Positions 34,701-46,012 of a stretch of DNA of 64,000 nt are shown piece by piece. Below the pieces are notes generated by a model. It was given only the letters and a program-made list of their open reading frames with translations. It had not been told where the DNA came from and made no database searches. The first letter of the stretch is position 1, and each line of letters begins with the position of its first letter. The position numbers and the translations under genes were made by a program. Source of the stretch: Chrysogorgia sp. JL179-B06 (taxonomy: Eukaryota > Cnidaria > Anthozoa > Scleralcyonacea > Chrysogorgiidae). The DNA is taken from the NCBI GenBank assembly GCA_035772405.1, contig JAYKKM010000260.1, positions 1,059,501-1,123,500 on the forward strand, in the 5' to 3' direction.

Positions 34701-37380
34701 AACTGACTAATTAACTTAATTATGTAATATATAATTAATACAATTATTATTTAAATTAATAATTATTAAAATTAATTATTAATTTCAATAATCAATAGTT
34801 ACACAATTGGTTTCTAACCCTGCCTGCAAGACAATTTAGTGTTGGCAGACTTTCCCACTTGGGTACTGTTCAGTACACTACCCACAAATTGCACCCAAAA
34901 AATAAGCAGTTTGAAAATCTGTTCAGTTTGGCAATATTAATCCCCTAATATGGCAATATTAATCCGCGAAGCGCCGGCTGAGGGCGAGGGTGCTAATATC
35001 GACCGGCGTTTAGTCCCTTATCACGGGAGGGAACGCTTGGGTCTACAGTGATGGGTTTTTGTATATTTATATGCATCAACCGCCAATGCGCGGTATCGGA
35101 AATTTGGCCTGGTGAATAATGCAAAATTGAAACGAGCGAGTTTTGAAAACAATTTATTGCTATGGATAAACAACAAGCAAAACAAAAAGAGGTTCGGAAT
35201 GTAGTGTACCGGACAAGCAAGTTTTATTTTGAAATATTCATCTATGCCTATGGATACTTTGCTCGGACACGAATACAGGTAAATAAATTAGTATTCTCAG
35301 TATTCAAGGATAGTACACTGTGAGTCTGTGTTGAGCGAAGGCCCTATAATTTTAATTTTTAAGTGTCTATATATTTAATATTTGTAAGATAGGTTCGTTC
35401 CCAACCCGCGATTTCCGGTCGAGTTCGATAAACAATATTTTTAATACATTAATATGCCTTTTCAGCATAGTTTTTTGGTTAGGGTTGCTAATTTGGTCAG
35501 GTATATATTAGGATTAGCATTTCGTTGAATTATAAAAGACTACCGCCTTACTGCTACCGTACGAATAGCCACTGCCTTCACTAGACACTACTTTATCGTT
35601 TATAATACAGCAACTCTTTGATTGTCTTGAGTGACGAAGCCGAAGGGCTTTCGCTCGAAACGTTGAATGTCTGAGACCTGTTACACACTATTTTGGCAGT
35701 GCTACAATGTACAGTACGCTGAACAATATTTTATCTTCAATAAAACAACCATGTCATGTAACTTATTGTTTGTTAGTTGTAACTTGTATAGTACTGCATT
35801 GATTGTGATTGTTCAGAAATCTTTTGACAAATTTTGAAATACTTAACCGAGAGAGTTGTACTATATACATTCTGGGATTGGGAAAAGTTTAGGCATTATT
35901 AATAATACTAATAAAAATACAGGATAGCCTGTTCAATGCTAACACTGGTATTGACGGGTCCTGTTTCCTAACAAATTACAATTATTATTTATTACAAATA
36001 TAAATTTATTACACATATTCATATATATGTACAATATGTTACAAAAACTAATTATAACTTGAAAGTTGTATAAATCCTACAAATTAAGGCAATAGATATA
36101 ATAGATAATGCTCTTACATGTATGCAATGAACAAATTCATTGAGATTAAAATAGTTCTTTGGAAATGGTGGTAAAATGCCTTCAAGACATTTCTTAATTA
36201 AAATGGTACCAATCCTAGGGTTTCTATTAACCGATCAGTTTCATGTCCAGACTTAGGAAAGGTCAGTTTCTCTGCCCTGCATTGAGACCTCAAGATCATC
36301 TATCCTCACCAGTCACCAACAATCGGGATAGAATCCCTAATACTGTATTAAAACCAAATTGATGCCTATATACATTTGCACTATATGCACCCCTAGACAT
36401 TTGAATGATAAAGAGAATGCACTTTCTTCCTTCATTCTTTAACAGTCTTTGATGTCTTTTTATACTAACTACTGAGTTGATTATTTCATGAATCACAAGG
36501 TCGGTGAGAAGGGGGGGCAAAATAACCTGGGACCTTGCAAGGGGCCCGGCCGCATCGCCAAATCAATCACTTGTGACTGGTGTAATCTGCAGACCAATGA
36601 AATGTTGCAACCATTTTGCATACCTAACACAAAGTACCAGTTCATCTCAACACTGTTTCCCAATTCCGTCGAATACTGTAAATTATTGAACGGAGGTGTC
36701 CAAAACAAAAATTATTGAACGCTGATGACGTCACTAGGACAAAGCGCATAACTACAGTACTATATTACAGTAGTAAATTAGCAACTATGCTATAAAAGTT
36801 TCAAAGTAAGCGGGCGAGGGGTGTTGCGTACAACGTATTTCTAGTTTAGTTATTACCTGCAACTGATGCTCGTGATCAACCAATCTTTGCTCAGCATTAT
36901 CTTCTGGAACTAATGCTCCCCGACCTCTGCTCCTCGTCCCTCCTCTACTAGTGCCTGTTCCACGGCGTCCTCTGGCACAACCTCCCCTGGATGTTCTTGG
37001 TTCTCTCTGTCCTTCAACTAACCTAGTGGTAGTTTCGTCAGATATTCCCTACGAAAGTTGCCACTGATTAGAATAATTATTACGCAGCACAGCAAGATCA
37101 ACGTCAAACAGAACTTACCGTTGGTTCTTCAAGGAAATCTGAGTCACTTGTGTGATCGCTTGCATCGCTTTCCAAAATCGTTCTCGTGTTGGTCTTCAAT
37201 CGGGTGACAAGCAGACGAACAGTATTGGTTAATACTCTTACAAGGGCACACATTTCTTCCACTCTCTCTCAAGCAAATCCCTCGACAAGTACACACTGTT
37301 ACATCGTCTGTGTTCGGGACTTGAGCAAGCTGTTCAATATCGCTTTGTTCAATGCCGTCTAACGTGAAACTCTCATCCAT
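31712..37380 (-). CDS. Cysteine-rich protein with P2X7 C-terminal (ballast-like) domain, carried by the transposon
   Basis: Three exons. Exon 1 (37380-37119) encodes MDESFTLDGIEQSD and a CXC-like cysteine cluster (CTCRGICLRESGRNVCPCK, then CSSACHP). It is 262 nt, one base out of phase with exon 2, so it has one frameshift near 37195-37205 or a sequencing error. Exon 2 (37048-36857) is Arg/Gly rich (SRGGCARGRRGTGTSRGG) and ends NAEQRLVDHEHQLQ. Exon 3 (32218-31712) joins in phase 0. It shows the P2X7 intracellular C-terminal pattern: WCNCGLCQVMPTQEENKCCC, LVLDGNVLDLAMRYRED, AYRQYVLWKHGHLGQGN, PSCCVLAIRTRYP and a final Gly-x-Tyr-x-Gly-Phe. In P2X7 this domain binds zinc and guanine nucleotide. 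No transmembrane or channel part is present. The ATG is 88 bp inside the right end repeat. The role in the transposon is unknown; DNA binding through the Cys and RG regions is a guess. Confidence 0.82.
32459..32610 (+). repeat. Dispersed repeat, copy 1 (in intron 2)
   Basis: About 150 bp beginning GGGCGAGGGTGATAATATCG and containing ACCGGCGTTTAGTCCCT and, further on, ATGCGCGG(C/T)AT...AATTTGGCC. It is repeated in the same orientation at 34976-35115. It may be the remains of a small element. Confidence 0.6.
33407..33990 (+). repeat. Direct duplication, copy 1
   Basis: About 580 bp containing TAAGGATGTA, TGGGCCTGGCTTACATTTTA, ACTCACTGTGTCAGGGGAAC and TGAATACCATTGAAATACCG. The whole order of blocks recurs about 690 bp later. 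The copies differ at many sites and by small indels, so the duplication is old. It lies inside the long second intron of the P2X7-domain gene. Confidence 0.8.
34096..34655 (+). repeat. Direct duplication, copy 2
   Basis: Second copy of the 33407-33990 block in the same orientation; see that entry for shared blocks. Confidence 0.8.
34976..35115 (+). repeat. Dispersed repeat, copy 2 (in intron 2)
   Basis: Copy of 32459-32610 with GGGCGAGGGTGCTAATATCG, ACCGGCGTTTAGTCCCTTAT and ATGCGCGGTATCGGAAATTT. Confidence 0.6.
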
Positions 37381-37467
37381 ATTTAATGGTGCAGCGAAGC
37401 GAGAAGAAAAGACAATGGGCAATACGCCATGTAGCATTAATATAACGTATTGTAAACAATAACACAC

Positions 37468-37496
37468 ACATGCGCAGAACGGACTTGACAGCCCCT
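37468..37496 (-). repeat. Right terminal inverted repeat of the 15.5-kb transposon
   Basis: 29 bp, exact inverse of 21954-21982, followed by TTAA at 37497-37500. Confidence 0.95.
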
Positions 37497-37500
37497 TTAA

Positions 37501-39750
37501 CGAATTTAGAGCATAAATGGTCAGGCACAAGGCCATTTAGTAAATTTATAAACTGCTTTATGAATTTGATGCTGGGTACTAAGGTTTTTCCAACCCAGCT
37601 TGTAATATTAAACTATCAACATCATAGCTAGAGAATGTTAAGACACGGGCTGCTCGGTTCTGGAGCTTCTGTAGTTTCTCTAATAATGTTTTACCACAGT
37701 TCCCCCAAACAGTACAACAATCAAAATGAGGTTGAAGTAAAGCCCCATAAATATAGTAAAGGATTGCCGGAGGAACAAATGGTCTATTTCGTTTAATGGC
37801 TCCAATACTCGAGGCAATTTTCATTGATAGTTTTTGTATATGATCCACGTAAGATTTTCATCAATGGTAACCCCTAGCAATTTAGTGGTAGAGACTTGTT
37901 TTACCGGGGCACCACCGATGAAAAGTTTAGGCGTGTCAGTCAATGTAGTTCTTTTTTGCCTCAAACTGATTAACATATTCGGTTTTAGTCATATTCAGTG
38001 TAAGTTTATTCGCAATCAACCATTTGCTAATATTATTTAAATCTTGATTTAGAATAGATTGCAGAGAATTTAAATCACTATTTGCATATGTAATGTGGGT
38101 GTCATCGGCATACATTCTAGGTGCGCAGGATGTGAGACAATTTGTTAATCATTGATATACAGAATGAATAATAACGGGCCAAGTATTGTCCCCTAGGGCA
38201 CCCCACACTTGAGCAATCGAGTATCAGAGAAAGAACCATTTACAAGACATTTTTGCATGCGGTTATCTAAATATGATTCAAACCAATTATATGTCACACC
38301 TGAATCCATAAGCATTCATTTTAGATTTCATGATTGGTGGTATCGAATGCTTTTTTCAAATCAAGGAAAACGACAGCATTTATAAAACCACGGTCAATAT
38401 TAAAGGCCCAACTATCAGTAGCTTCCAAAAGTGCAGTAATCGAGGGAGCAATTATAGAATACCCGTCCACTTTTGAAACCGCATTTAAAGGCAGAAATAC
38501 AAACCAGGTTGCTCTAAAATCTCTTAATATAATGTCGAAGGTTTATATTCTGTGTTCTTGTTGATAGTTATCAAATTAAATGGGGTTTTAAAATAGAACG
38601 AAGCAATTGTATATGATGAACTTTCCGTAATTTGACCCTTTTACTAACTGTCAACAGATACAAATAGCGAAAGTGGACGGGTATTCTGCAATTTAGCGCA
38701 GAAATCACCGAAATTGGGCGGTAGTTGTTTACATCAGTCGTTCACCTTGTTTGAATAGCACATTTCCAATCATTTGGAAATACGCCGGTAATTAGAGACT
38801 AATTATTAAAAATATCGCATATAGAAATTGAAATGAGGTCTGGCTGATACTTTATCTAGACCTGTTGATTTAGATTTAGACAATTTATTTAGGAGTGAAA
38901 GGACATCATTGTTATTAGTTTGACTGAAATGAAACTTTTGTTAATACCAACGACATGGTCAAGGTAACTATGGTTACTAACACGTTTTGTTTTGACTGGG
39001 GCATGTTTATCAGCTACCGTCAGAAATTTAGTTTTCCAGCCAGCCCAAGTTACGAATGCTATTCCAATCTTGGCATGCAATATCGTTGCAAATACTTTCT
39101 CGACTATAAGTAGTAGTTGTATGCCCTTTGAATAGGTTGTCAATGGAAACCCTACAATAAACATAAGGCTACGATCGCTGATGCGGATGTGAGAGACTCC
39201 GGAACAGACTACCCTATCAGTGCAATTAGTATAACTTAAGTCAATTAATGTAGATGTCCTTTCGCCAATACGAGTAGGTTCCTTTATTGTTGAAGCCCAT
39301 AGATATCAGCAATCTCGCATAATAGTCGTGTATTATTGTCATGCTTGGTTGAGGCCACATTACAGTTTAGATCCCCAGCTAAATAATATTCAAGACCGAG
39401 AGAGTCAAGCTTTCCAATTCCAAAAGGAGAACTGGGTGGTCTATACCAAGTCACTACAAAAGTGGATTCGATGGTGGTTTTCGAATTTCGAGGCAGATAT
39501 TTTCTATGTTATCTATTGTTAAGTCAGAACGAAAAACGTAGTTAATCAAATAAATAAACAAAAAATAAACGCCTCCGCCATTTCTGTCTCGGCGAGTTAT
39601 TTCATAACCAGAGATATGAACGTCAGAATTTAAAATAGAATCATCAAGCTTGGTTTCATTAATTGAAATAATATCTACAGGGTTATGAGAAAGCACAATT
39701 CTGAGCTCATCGATATGCTTAGATTAGTAATATTTAGAGATGCTATTTTA
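37501..39750 (-). pseudogene. LINE E, main part: endonuclease and RT (decayed)
   Basis: Minus-strand CR1/Jockey-like LINE. An endonuclease piece at 39454-39696 has DIISINETKLDDSIL and GYEITRRDRNGGGVYF. The RT spans roughly 38600-37850, with INAVVFLDLKKAFDT and the catalytic YADDTHITYA remnant near 38090-38115. The thumb and C-terminal part at 37579-37848 has HFDCCTVWGNCGKTLLEKLQ and LQNRAARVLTFSSYDV. Many stops and frameshifts occur. The line runs to NGLVPDHLCSKFV at 37501, where the 15.5-kb transposon interrupts it, and resumes at 21949. Confidence 0.85.
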
Positions 39751-39869
39751 AAGCCGCGTTTAGCTGGCAATGGCTTAAAAACTTCCGGAATTATCGTTGC
39801 TCTAAAATTTAATTCTATACTAGACTGACACGAATCTCGCTTCTCATATTTTGCACACCAATCTTAACG

Positions 39870-40575
39870 AAGACTTGGAAAGTTTAGCACAATCGCTATC
39901 CAATCATAAACTAACATTGTCTGAATGTGAGTAAGTCCAAAAAACTAAACACTTGATGAAATCGGTCTAATGATTAATAATAAGCCACTTGACAGGGTCA
40001 ATACTTTCAAATATCTTGGTGTCTTGATTAATGAAACATTATATTCGTCTGATCATGTTAATTACATGATAAGCAAAGTTGGCAAAAGACTGGGGATGCT
40101 CCAGAGGGGATTAAACATCTATTACTTTTTAACACCAGAAAACTCCTAATTAATACACTGTTACCTATATTGGATTACGAAGATATTGTCTGGGGTGATA
40201 AATGAACAACATTCAACTTGTTCACAATAAAGCTGCGAAATTTGTCTTGGGTCAATCTAAGTTCTCTAAATCCTCAGAAGCCTTGAAACAATTCAACTGC
40301 AAAACCTTACTTGAGAAGAAAAATTATCGCCTTGTTTTTATGTATAAACGTTTTAATGACCTTATTGATATAAGCTCTGATTTTATCTCTTTGAAAGATG
40401 TACATACTTACAATACTCGTTTTTAAAATATTTGTCAACCTTTGAGTAAACATAAGTGGGTTCAACAACGAAGTGTCTACCACTGTGTTAGTGACTGGAA
40501 TGACTTACCACAAGAGATTAGAAAACTGCCATGCATTCATCAATTTAAAAATGCAGTTTTTAACTTTATTTAACT
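39870..40575 (+). pseudogene. LINE F: RT C-terminal fragment, plus strand
   Basis: Coding pieces read VNTFKYLGVLINETL, LLINTLLPILDYEDIVWGD, LVHNKAAKFVLGQSK and SVYHCVSDWNDLPQEIR. This is the thumb to C-terminal part of a LINE RT. Several stops separate them (39955, 40205, 40425). It is head to head with LINE E. Confidence 0.75.
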
Positions 40576-40752
40576 ATATTTTTTCATCTACTTAGCCTAT
40601 TATATAATTTTAATTTTTCATATTGTAATTTGATCTTAACTTATTCAAAGTGTTATTTGTTTTACAGGGCCTCACTAAAAATCACACATTTGTGACGTGG
40701 CCCCCTGTTTAAATAATGTTTTACCTTGCCAATGAGTTAAACTTGAACTTAC

Positions 40753-40906
40753 CATCACTGCAGTCAGGAAACTCCAAAGTACTTCTGCTAGGTCTTGTTC
40801 TCTTTCTTGGGGTGATAGATCTTGTTCTTTTTGCTGGGACAGTATCAGATTCAACATTTGAAGTTTCCTGAGCCTTCCTGGCAAGCAAGCCGTTGTGCTT
40901 TATTGT
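40753..40906 (-). CDS. Possible exon of an unrecognised basic protein
   Basis: The minus-strand stretch ends in a strong donor (GATG|GTAAGT at 40752). One frame gives about 50 codons without stop: QRLARKAQETSNVESDTVPA, then a basic RTRSITPRKRTRPSRS run that looks like a nuclear localisation signal. The acceptor near 40907 is weak (ATAAAG). No function is assigned. Confidence 0.35.
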
Positions 40907-40909
40907 AGT

Positions 40910-42400
40910 TGGTTAGCTTGTTATAGTCAACAGGGGTGTCATATTACACTGTAGTTGACTGCAAAGGAAAACCTCAGTTAATATCTCTTAATTTGATATA
41001 ATAGCAGCAGTTGCCACTTTTAAAAACCTAATAAATAATTAACCAGTAACAGTATCTTTTTATATCCTGAACATCATGTGTACAAGTTGACTCGAATCAT
41101 TTATGGCAAAAAATAACGAGTTGAGTCATTTTTCATATTAGACTCAAGTCGCTGAAAATGGTGACTCTAGGCGTTTACTTGTGACTGGGAGACCTGAAAA
41201 GTTGGAAAGGCTAATTAATAAACAGTCATGAGAACACTCTGATTTTATACTTCCAGGTTTCCTTGTCAGGTGTCTCAGGCTTTTAAACTTTCATTAGCAT
41301 TAGTACATGGCCAGTAGCTATACAAAACCTCAAACAACATTTGATATAACAATTAAAAGAAACAAAATATTCATAGTGTCTGGTCTATACTGTACAATTG
41401 ACACACATATTGTTTGTTCAATTATATTACTAAATAAAAATAAAATGTTTACTGAGAAAGCAATAAGTAAAACAATCATTTCATCCCATTCAAACAGCCC
41501 AACTAAACACTATCATAAAGCCTTTTTGCTAAACAACATGTATGTAATTTCCTATGCTCAACTTTCATCCTGTGTGCTCAGGATGTAATCAAAGCTAGGG
41601 AATGATTAATTACACATCAACTTATTTCTTATCTTTTTATTATGATTGTTATCCTGTGAGATGCCACCAATTAAAAAATTAAGTCTATATGAAAGTTCAG
41701 CACAGAAAATTAAACACAGGTACTTGCTGTAAAGACTAATTTATACTATACAAAACAAAAAGACAAATCTTTTAAACTATTAAAAACAATATTCAGTTCA
41801 TATTAAAGTGTTTATGAAACGAAAATTGAGGTGACTTTTTTATTGATTTATTTGAGAGAACTCCTGAAACGATAAAGAATGGCGTTTGTAGTTCTCTAAT
41901 ATCTTATCTCGTTCTCGAGTTATTCAAGATTGTGTAATGACCTATGATGTCACTAGTTGTACCCAATCTTCAAAAATATTGAGCAAAATTGTTTGAAACT
42001 TTACACAAGTACAGGTCACTAAATTGAATATCCCCACTTCAACTTTAGCGTTACCATAGCAATATATATTAGTTCCCAGACCTTTCATTCTGCAGCAATA
42101 CAAATTCCACCATGCTATACAAAGATTTTGACTCCAAGTTGCTCTGTTTTGTTGGCAATACTATTGAAAATATACCTCACTGATCGAATTACTTCGGCGT
42201 CAGCTTGTTCTAGCTTAGCCTCGACTTGTTTGTTTCGAAATGTCCTCATCGTCGACAATTTTCGCCGATTCTGCAGCCCGTTTACACTCACTTGTCTCGA
42301 GGTGCCGTTTAATGAATTCTCGCTTATCTGAATCCAAGATATGCTGTGTGCAATGTTAAGTCTTTCTCCATGTCGTCACGAAAAACTCCTCACACTTTTT
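40910..42400. other. No clear gene
   Basis: AT-rich sequence. A weak minus-strand coding-like frame with a basic and acidic composition ends near 42120 (LEQADAEVIRSVRYIF) but has no homology I recognise and no clear exon borders. Confidence 0.4.
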
Positions 42401-42403
42401 TCG

Positions 42404-42644
42404 TCCGTATAACTGGCTCTTACTTCGTGTGCCGGACACACAAATTTGCAGGAGTACAATGTTAGTTAGCACTGTATAGAACTGCCTCCTCTTTAAAAAA
42501 TCCCATTTATTTTATCTAGGATAGGTTTAATTCATTCATTGGACAATTCCAGGATAAAAATAAACGAGATTTTTTAAAGAACGAGGCAGGTCTACACAGT
42601 GCTAAATTTCTGTGTCCGCTACACGAAGTAAGAGCGTATAACCA
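42404..42644. mobile_element. Foldback element (hairpin MITE)
   Basis: Left arm (42404-42520) has TATAACTGGCTCTTACTTCG, then GCACTGTATAGAACTGCCTC and CTTTAAAAAATCCCATTTAT. The right arm (42550-42644) repeats these in inverse order. The arms differ by scattered substitutions. No coding sequence. Confidence 0.7.
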
Positions 42645-43266
42645 CTGGCGTTTCGGTGATCCCGTCGGAGGTGCCACTATGTCGAGAATTATCGCCTCCG
42701 TAAACCATAGTCCTCGAGAAGTCACATAAAAACAGAGCTTACTAATTTTACTATCACTTCTCCTGCGTATACGTTACAACTCCCTTATATTTTTATACAT
42801 GTCATTATATCCCTATGTGATTTGTCATCACCTTTAATTAGATTTCTATTTAATCCATTACTTATCTGCAAAGTGCAAAGTTTCATCAGTCTCCAACAAA
42901 CAGAAGACTTCCTAAAAATCCGTATTCTATCGCATTTTGATGGACAACTTGAACAAAGGAAGCAGCAATCACCATCCACTAGTATTCTAGGAGTGCCTTC
43001 CATAAAGTAAATATAGTGAAAAGTTCTCTGATGTTTATAAACGGGACGCGTTTATAGCTATGAATTTTTCACTGGTAAATTAGTGTTTTGATAAGTTGCT
43101 TTCAATTGATTTGTTGCCTCGATGGCAATCAAACAAATTTTATTGGCTCGCTGAGAACAATCGGAACGGAATGTGTCGCTCGATTGAGCAGGCGCTAGTG
43201 GGGGCAAGTCGGTCCACAAAGAACGCCTGCGAAGTACGCTACATAGTTACTGGTAGTCATCTAAAG

Positions 43267-43752
43267 TTAAGGGGACACTCCGGCCAAAATACAAATGTAG
43301 TTCATATGAAAGATCTTACTGACTTTAGTTGATTTCCAAAGTTTCAGCATTCCTATCAATTTAGTTAAGAAGATATGGCTAGTTGAAGTTGGAGAGTTTG
43401 TCCAATTTCGACGCCATTTTGTTTCTCAAATATGACGTCACTGAGTGATGCTATCTTGTATTATGCCTAAGAAGCTCCTCTACTTTCCTGCAATGAGGAA
43501 CTAAATAGTTTATTTCGACTAATTTTCGTCCAAACAGTATTCACAACAGCTATCACTATGTGATTGCCATCAAAACAACTCCACTGCCGATAAAGAATCA
43601 CTCAATGACGTCATATTCGCAAAACCAATATGGCGTCAAACTCCTCAAATTTTCAACTTCAACTAGCCATATCTTCTTAACTAAATTGATAGGAATGCTG
43701 AAACTTTGGAAATAAACTAAAAACTTGTATTTTGGCCGGAGTATCCCTTTAA
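43267..43752. mobile_element. TTAA-flanked hairpin MITE, copy 1
   Basis: TTAA at 43267-43270 and 43749-43752 flank a 478-bp palindrome-like element. The ends are GGGGACACTCCGGCC and, inverted, AGGGATACTCCGGCC. The arms pair over most of their length (shared blocks CAACTTCAACTAGCCATATC and CTGAAACTTTGGAAAT). The TTAA target and TTAA(A)GGG end fit T2/Kolobok-type MITEs. A second copy lies at 57593-58103. Confidence 0.85.
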
Positions 43753-43968
43753 AGAAGATATTAAATTACTCATTAACTTATTAACCATATGCAAAAACAA
43801 GTTACAGAAACACATAGTGAACGTGTGTGCTTTTCAGACTTTCAGAAAAGTTTTTTGAGGTCCTGAAGGACACGATAAAGATTTTTTCTGTCAGGATTAC
43901 AATCATAAATCCTTTATGGCTAATTGATCAATACCTAATGTCCTAACTTATATACGGTACGTTTACTA

Positions 43969-44432
43969 TTATCTGTTGGTTAGTATGCAGCAGATCGAGC
44001 CATAAACATTTTGCTTGGCCCAAGGTCCACTTTCATTGCCTTTCTGTTGAGAGACTGGAGAAAGTACTTTCATAGTTGTCCAGCATTGATTACCCCCTTT
44101 GCATACCAACGAGGCGAGAGCCTCAGTTCTGTCATAAACTCGGCACACAAATAGCTCATTCCCTTCTTCATCAAAGTGACCAGCCTTATCAACTACCTCA
44201 CAACAGGATGAATCAGTTAAAATGAAAGCATTATCTAGTTTCATTAAGTTGATTGCAGTTTCATTGCAAGTTAGTTGAACGACAGTAGAGGACTCACTCA
44301 AACGTTTTGCAATCTGCACAATATGTTTCTTCCCTGACCGAACCATTCTTTTCAATTTCTGCATGTAGTTTTCAAATGGAAATGCACTACATGCTTCAAA
44401 GCTCTGATACTCCTCTACCAAATGAACCATAC
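43969..44432 (-). pseudogene. TNP2/CACTA-like transposase C-terminal exon
   Basis: An acceptor (TTTTGTTAG) precedes a 154-codon frame starting MVHLVEEYQSFEACSAFPFE. It continues NYMQKLKRMVRSGKKHIVQI and AKRLSES, which is the 'His-Leu...Ser-Ala-Phe-x-Phe-Glu-Asn' signature I associate with the C-terminal region of TNP2-like transposase proteins common in cnidarians. It ends in TAA at 43969. An N-terminal-type fragment of a similar protein (KPRGLAEVGRWKATEYRQF) lies at 58399-58686 on the same strand; whether the two were once one gene is unknown. Confidence 0.5.
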
Positions 44433-44867
44433 TAACAAAACCTTACCCTGTTCAACAAAGTATTCCATCAGTTGCTTTGCATAATTGCTGCCGACCCGTA
44501 GGTAGGTTACATGACGTTCTTGCGTTTTCGTGTCCAGTCCCCGGCCGAGTTATGTATAGTCGACATGATGTCAAACTGCTGTTAGTGAGTGGAGATGTCG
44601 GTCCATTTCCAGGGGGCTCATTAATTATTCAAGTTCGTTTGCAAAATGAGGGGTTGTTCAACAAAATTTCTTCAATTCGCCTCAAAGAATAAGATGTGTC
44701 TTAAAGTGTTGTCTTAAAGTGTTTTACCCGAAATTTTCAGTACATAAAGTGATTATATCTGTAAGTTTAGTTTATATATTCAGAGTTCATTTATCGATGT
44801 GGTGAACCGGTTTAATAAAGTTGCGAATATCGAGGGAAACAAATTGTGAAAACCAACACTATTTTTT

Positions 44868-45440
44868 CCCTACAAAAAAAGCTATTTTTTTCAACCCTAT
44901 TTTATTAATGGTAATATTATTTTAAACCTATTATAATACTATTTTTTACCTATCACTTTGCTATTTTAAATGGATTTTTTTGAAACAAAAATAGGCTATT
45001 TTAAAGTTATTTTATTCTCTACAGTTTTTGTTGTACCAAAACGCTGGATATTAATAGGGTTAAAATAGCAATAAAAGCCATTTAAAATAGTTCTTATACA
45101 AGGAACTTAGATTGCAAAATAGCAATAAAATATATTTAAAATATATTTAAAATAGTTTAAAAATATAGAAATAATAGTAATAAAATAGCAATAAAATAAT
45201 GAAAAATAGCTAAAAAACAGTAATAAAATAATGGAAAATAGCTAAAAAATAGTAATAAAACAATGAAAAATAACCTAAAAAACAGTAATAAAACAATGAA
45301 AAATAGCTAAAAATTAGTAATAAAATAATGGAAAATAGCATAAAAATATGAATAAAAAAATGAGACTAAGCTGAAATATAGTGATAAAATAGTAAGAATA
45401 ATATACAATAGCAATAATAAATGCTATATAGTTTGGACTA
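44868..45440. repeat. AT-rich AATAGCAATAAAATA repeat block
   Basis: It begins CCCTACAAAAAAAGCTATTT and is filled with degenerate copies of AATAGCAATAAAATA or its complement; from about 45120 a ~40-bp unit (AAAATAATGGAAAATAGCTA...) is repeated. A matching block ending TTTTCGTAAGGG lies at 51240-51484. The pair may be the subterminal regions of one element of ~6.6 kb, or two independent small elements. Confidence 0.55.
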
Positions 45441-45597
45441 TATATTTACCGGTAACAATTACAGTATATACAGAGAACATGCAATGAGCTAAATGAAAGA
45501 ACAACATGACCGTAACAAGGATTGAGCTGTAATTAATTTATTAGATTATAGTAATAGATAATATAACGATATGTTTGCAATTTGGTTTATAGGTCAC

Positions 45598-46012
45598 TAC
45601 TGCTGTTTGCTTTCGGCTTCTTTGTCTTCCAGTATTCTGAAAAACAAAGTATTAACAATATATTATATTATATATAATATATATTATAATAACATATTAT
45701 ATAACAACATTGTATATACAATCATGTTTTAAATATATTAAATTTCATGCAATTTTTTACAGCTGCTATACTGTATATGAGTGCATTATGGATATTAATT
45801 ATCTTGGAGTAATCAGGCTTGTTTCTGCTAAAGTGGAGTGGGTCAATGGTACTGCCAGAGGTTAGCCTCCTTGATGATGGAGTAGTGGAGTACAACGGAA
45901 GCGCCTGACAACTGAGATCTGCCTTCTTGTAATTAGGTGCATTTCCATTTTGCGTACACAAACAATTTAAGAAGATAAACAAGGGAATTTTCACATCCAT
46001 GCTTTCTTTCAC
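45598..46012 (-). CDS. Possible exons of an unrecognised gene inside the repeat-bounded block
   Basis: A 96-codon frame at 45722-46012 (NGNAPNYKKADLSCQALPLY, then LTSGSTIDPLHFSRNKP) is followed by a short possible last exon. That exon has the acceptor TTGTTTTTCAG, codons ILEDKEAESKQQ and a stop, at about 45598-45635. A CG-containing, promoter-like stretch lies upstream at 46080-46560. Nothing is recognised; it may be a gene of the surrounding transposon. Confidence 0.25.

Larger units (their letters stand above)
21954..37496. mobile_element. 15.5-kb TTAA-target DNA transposon (T2/Kolobok type) carrying a P2X7-C-terminal-domain gene
   Basis: A perfect 29-bp terminal inverted repeat (starting AGGGGCTGTCAAGTCCGTTC) is bounded by TTAA on both sides (21950-21953 and 37497-37500). 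The outer sequence TTAAAGGGG fits the TTAAAGGRR end rule of T2/Kolobok elements; piggyBac also targets TTAA but has different ends. The insertion sits cleanly in a LINE reading frame. Inside are two inward-facing spliced genes: a DDE-like transposase (22047-26481, +) and a cysteine-rich/P2X7-C-terminal-domain gene (31712-37380, -). Their 3' ends face each other across a spacer now holding a Ty3 retrotransposon. Without that retrotransposon the unit would be about 11.1 kb. Confidence 0.9.

Noticed and set aside
21954..37496. Calling the 15.5-kb element piggyBac because of TTAA
   Set aside because: The ends read AGGGGCTG rather than the piggyBac type, and the transposase core does not resemble piggyBac; TTAAAGGRR fits T2/Kolobok better.
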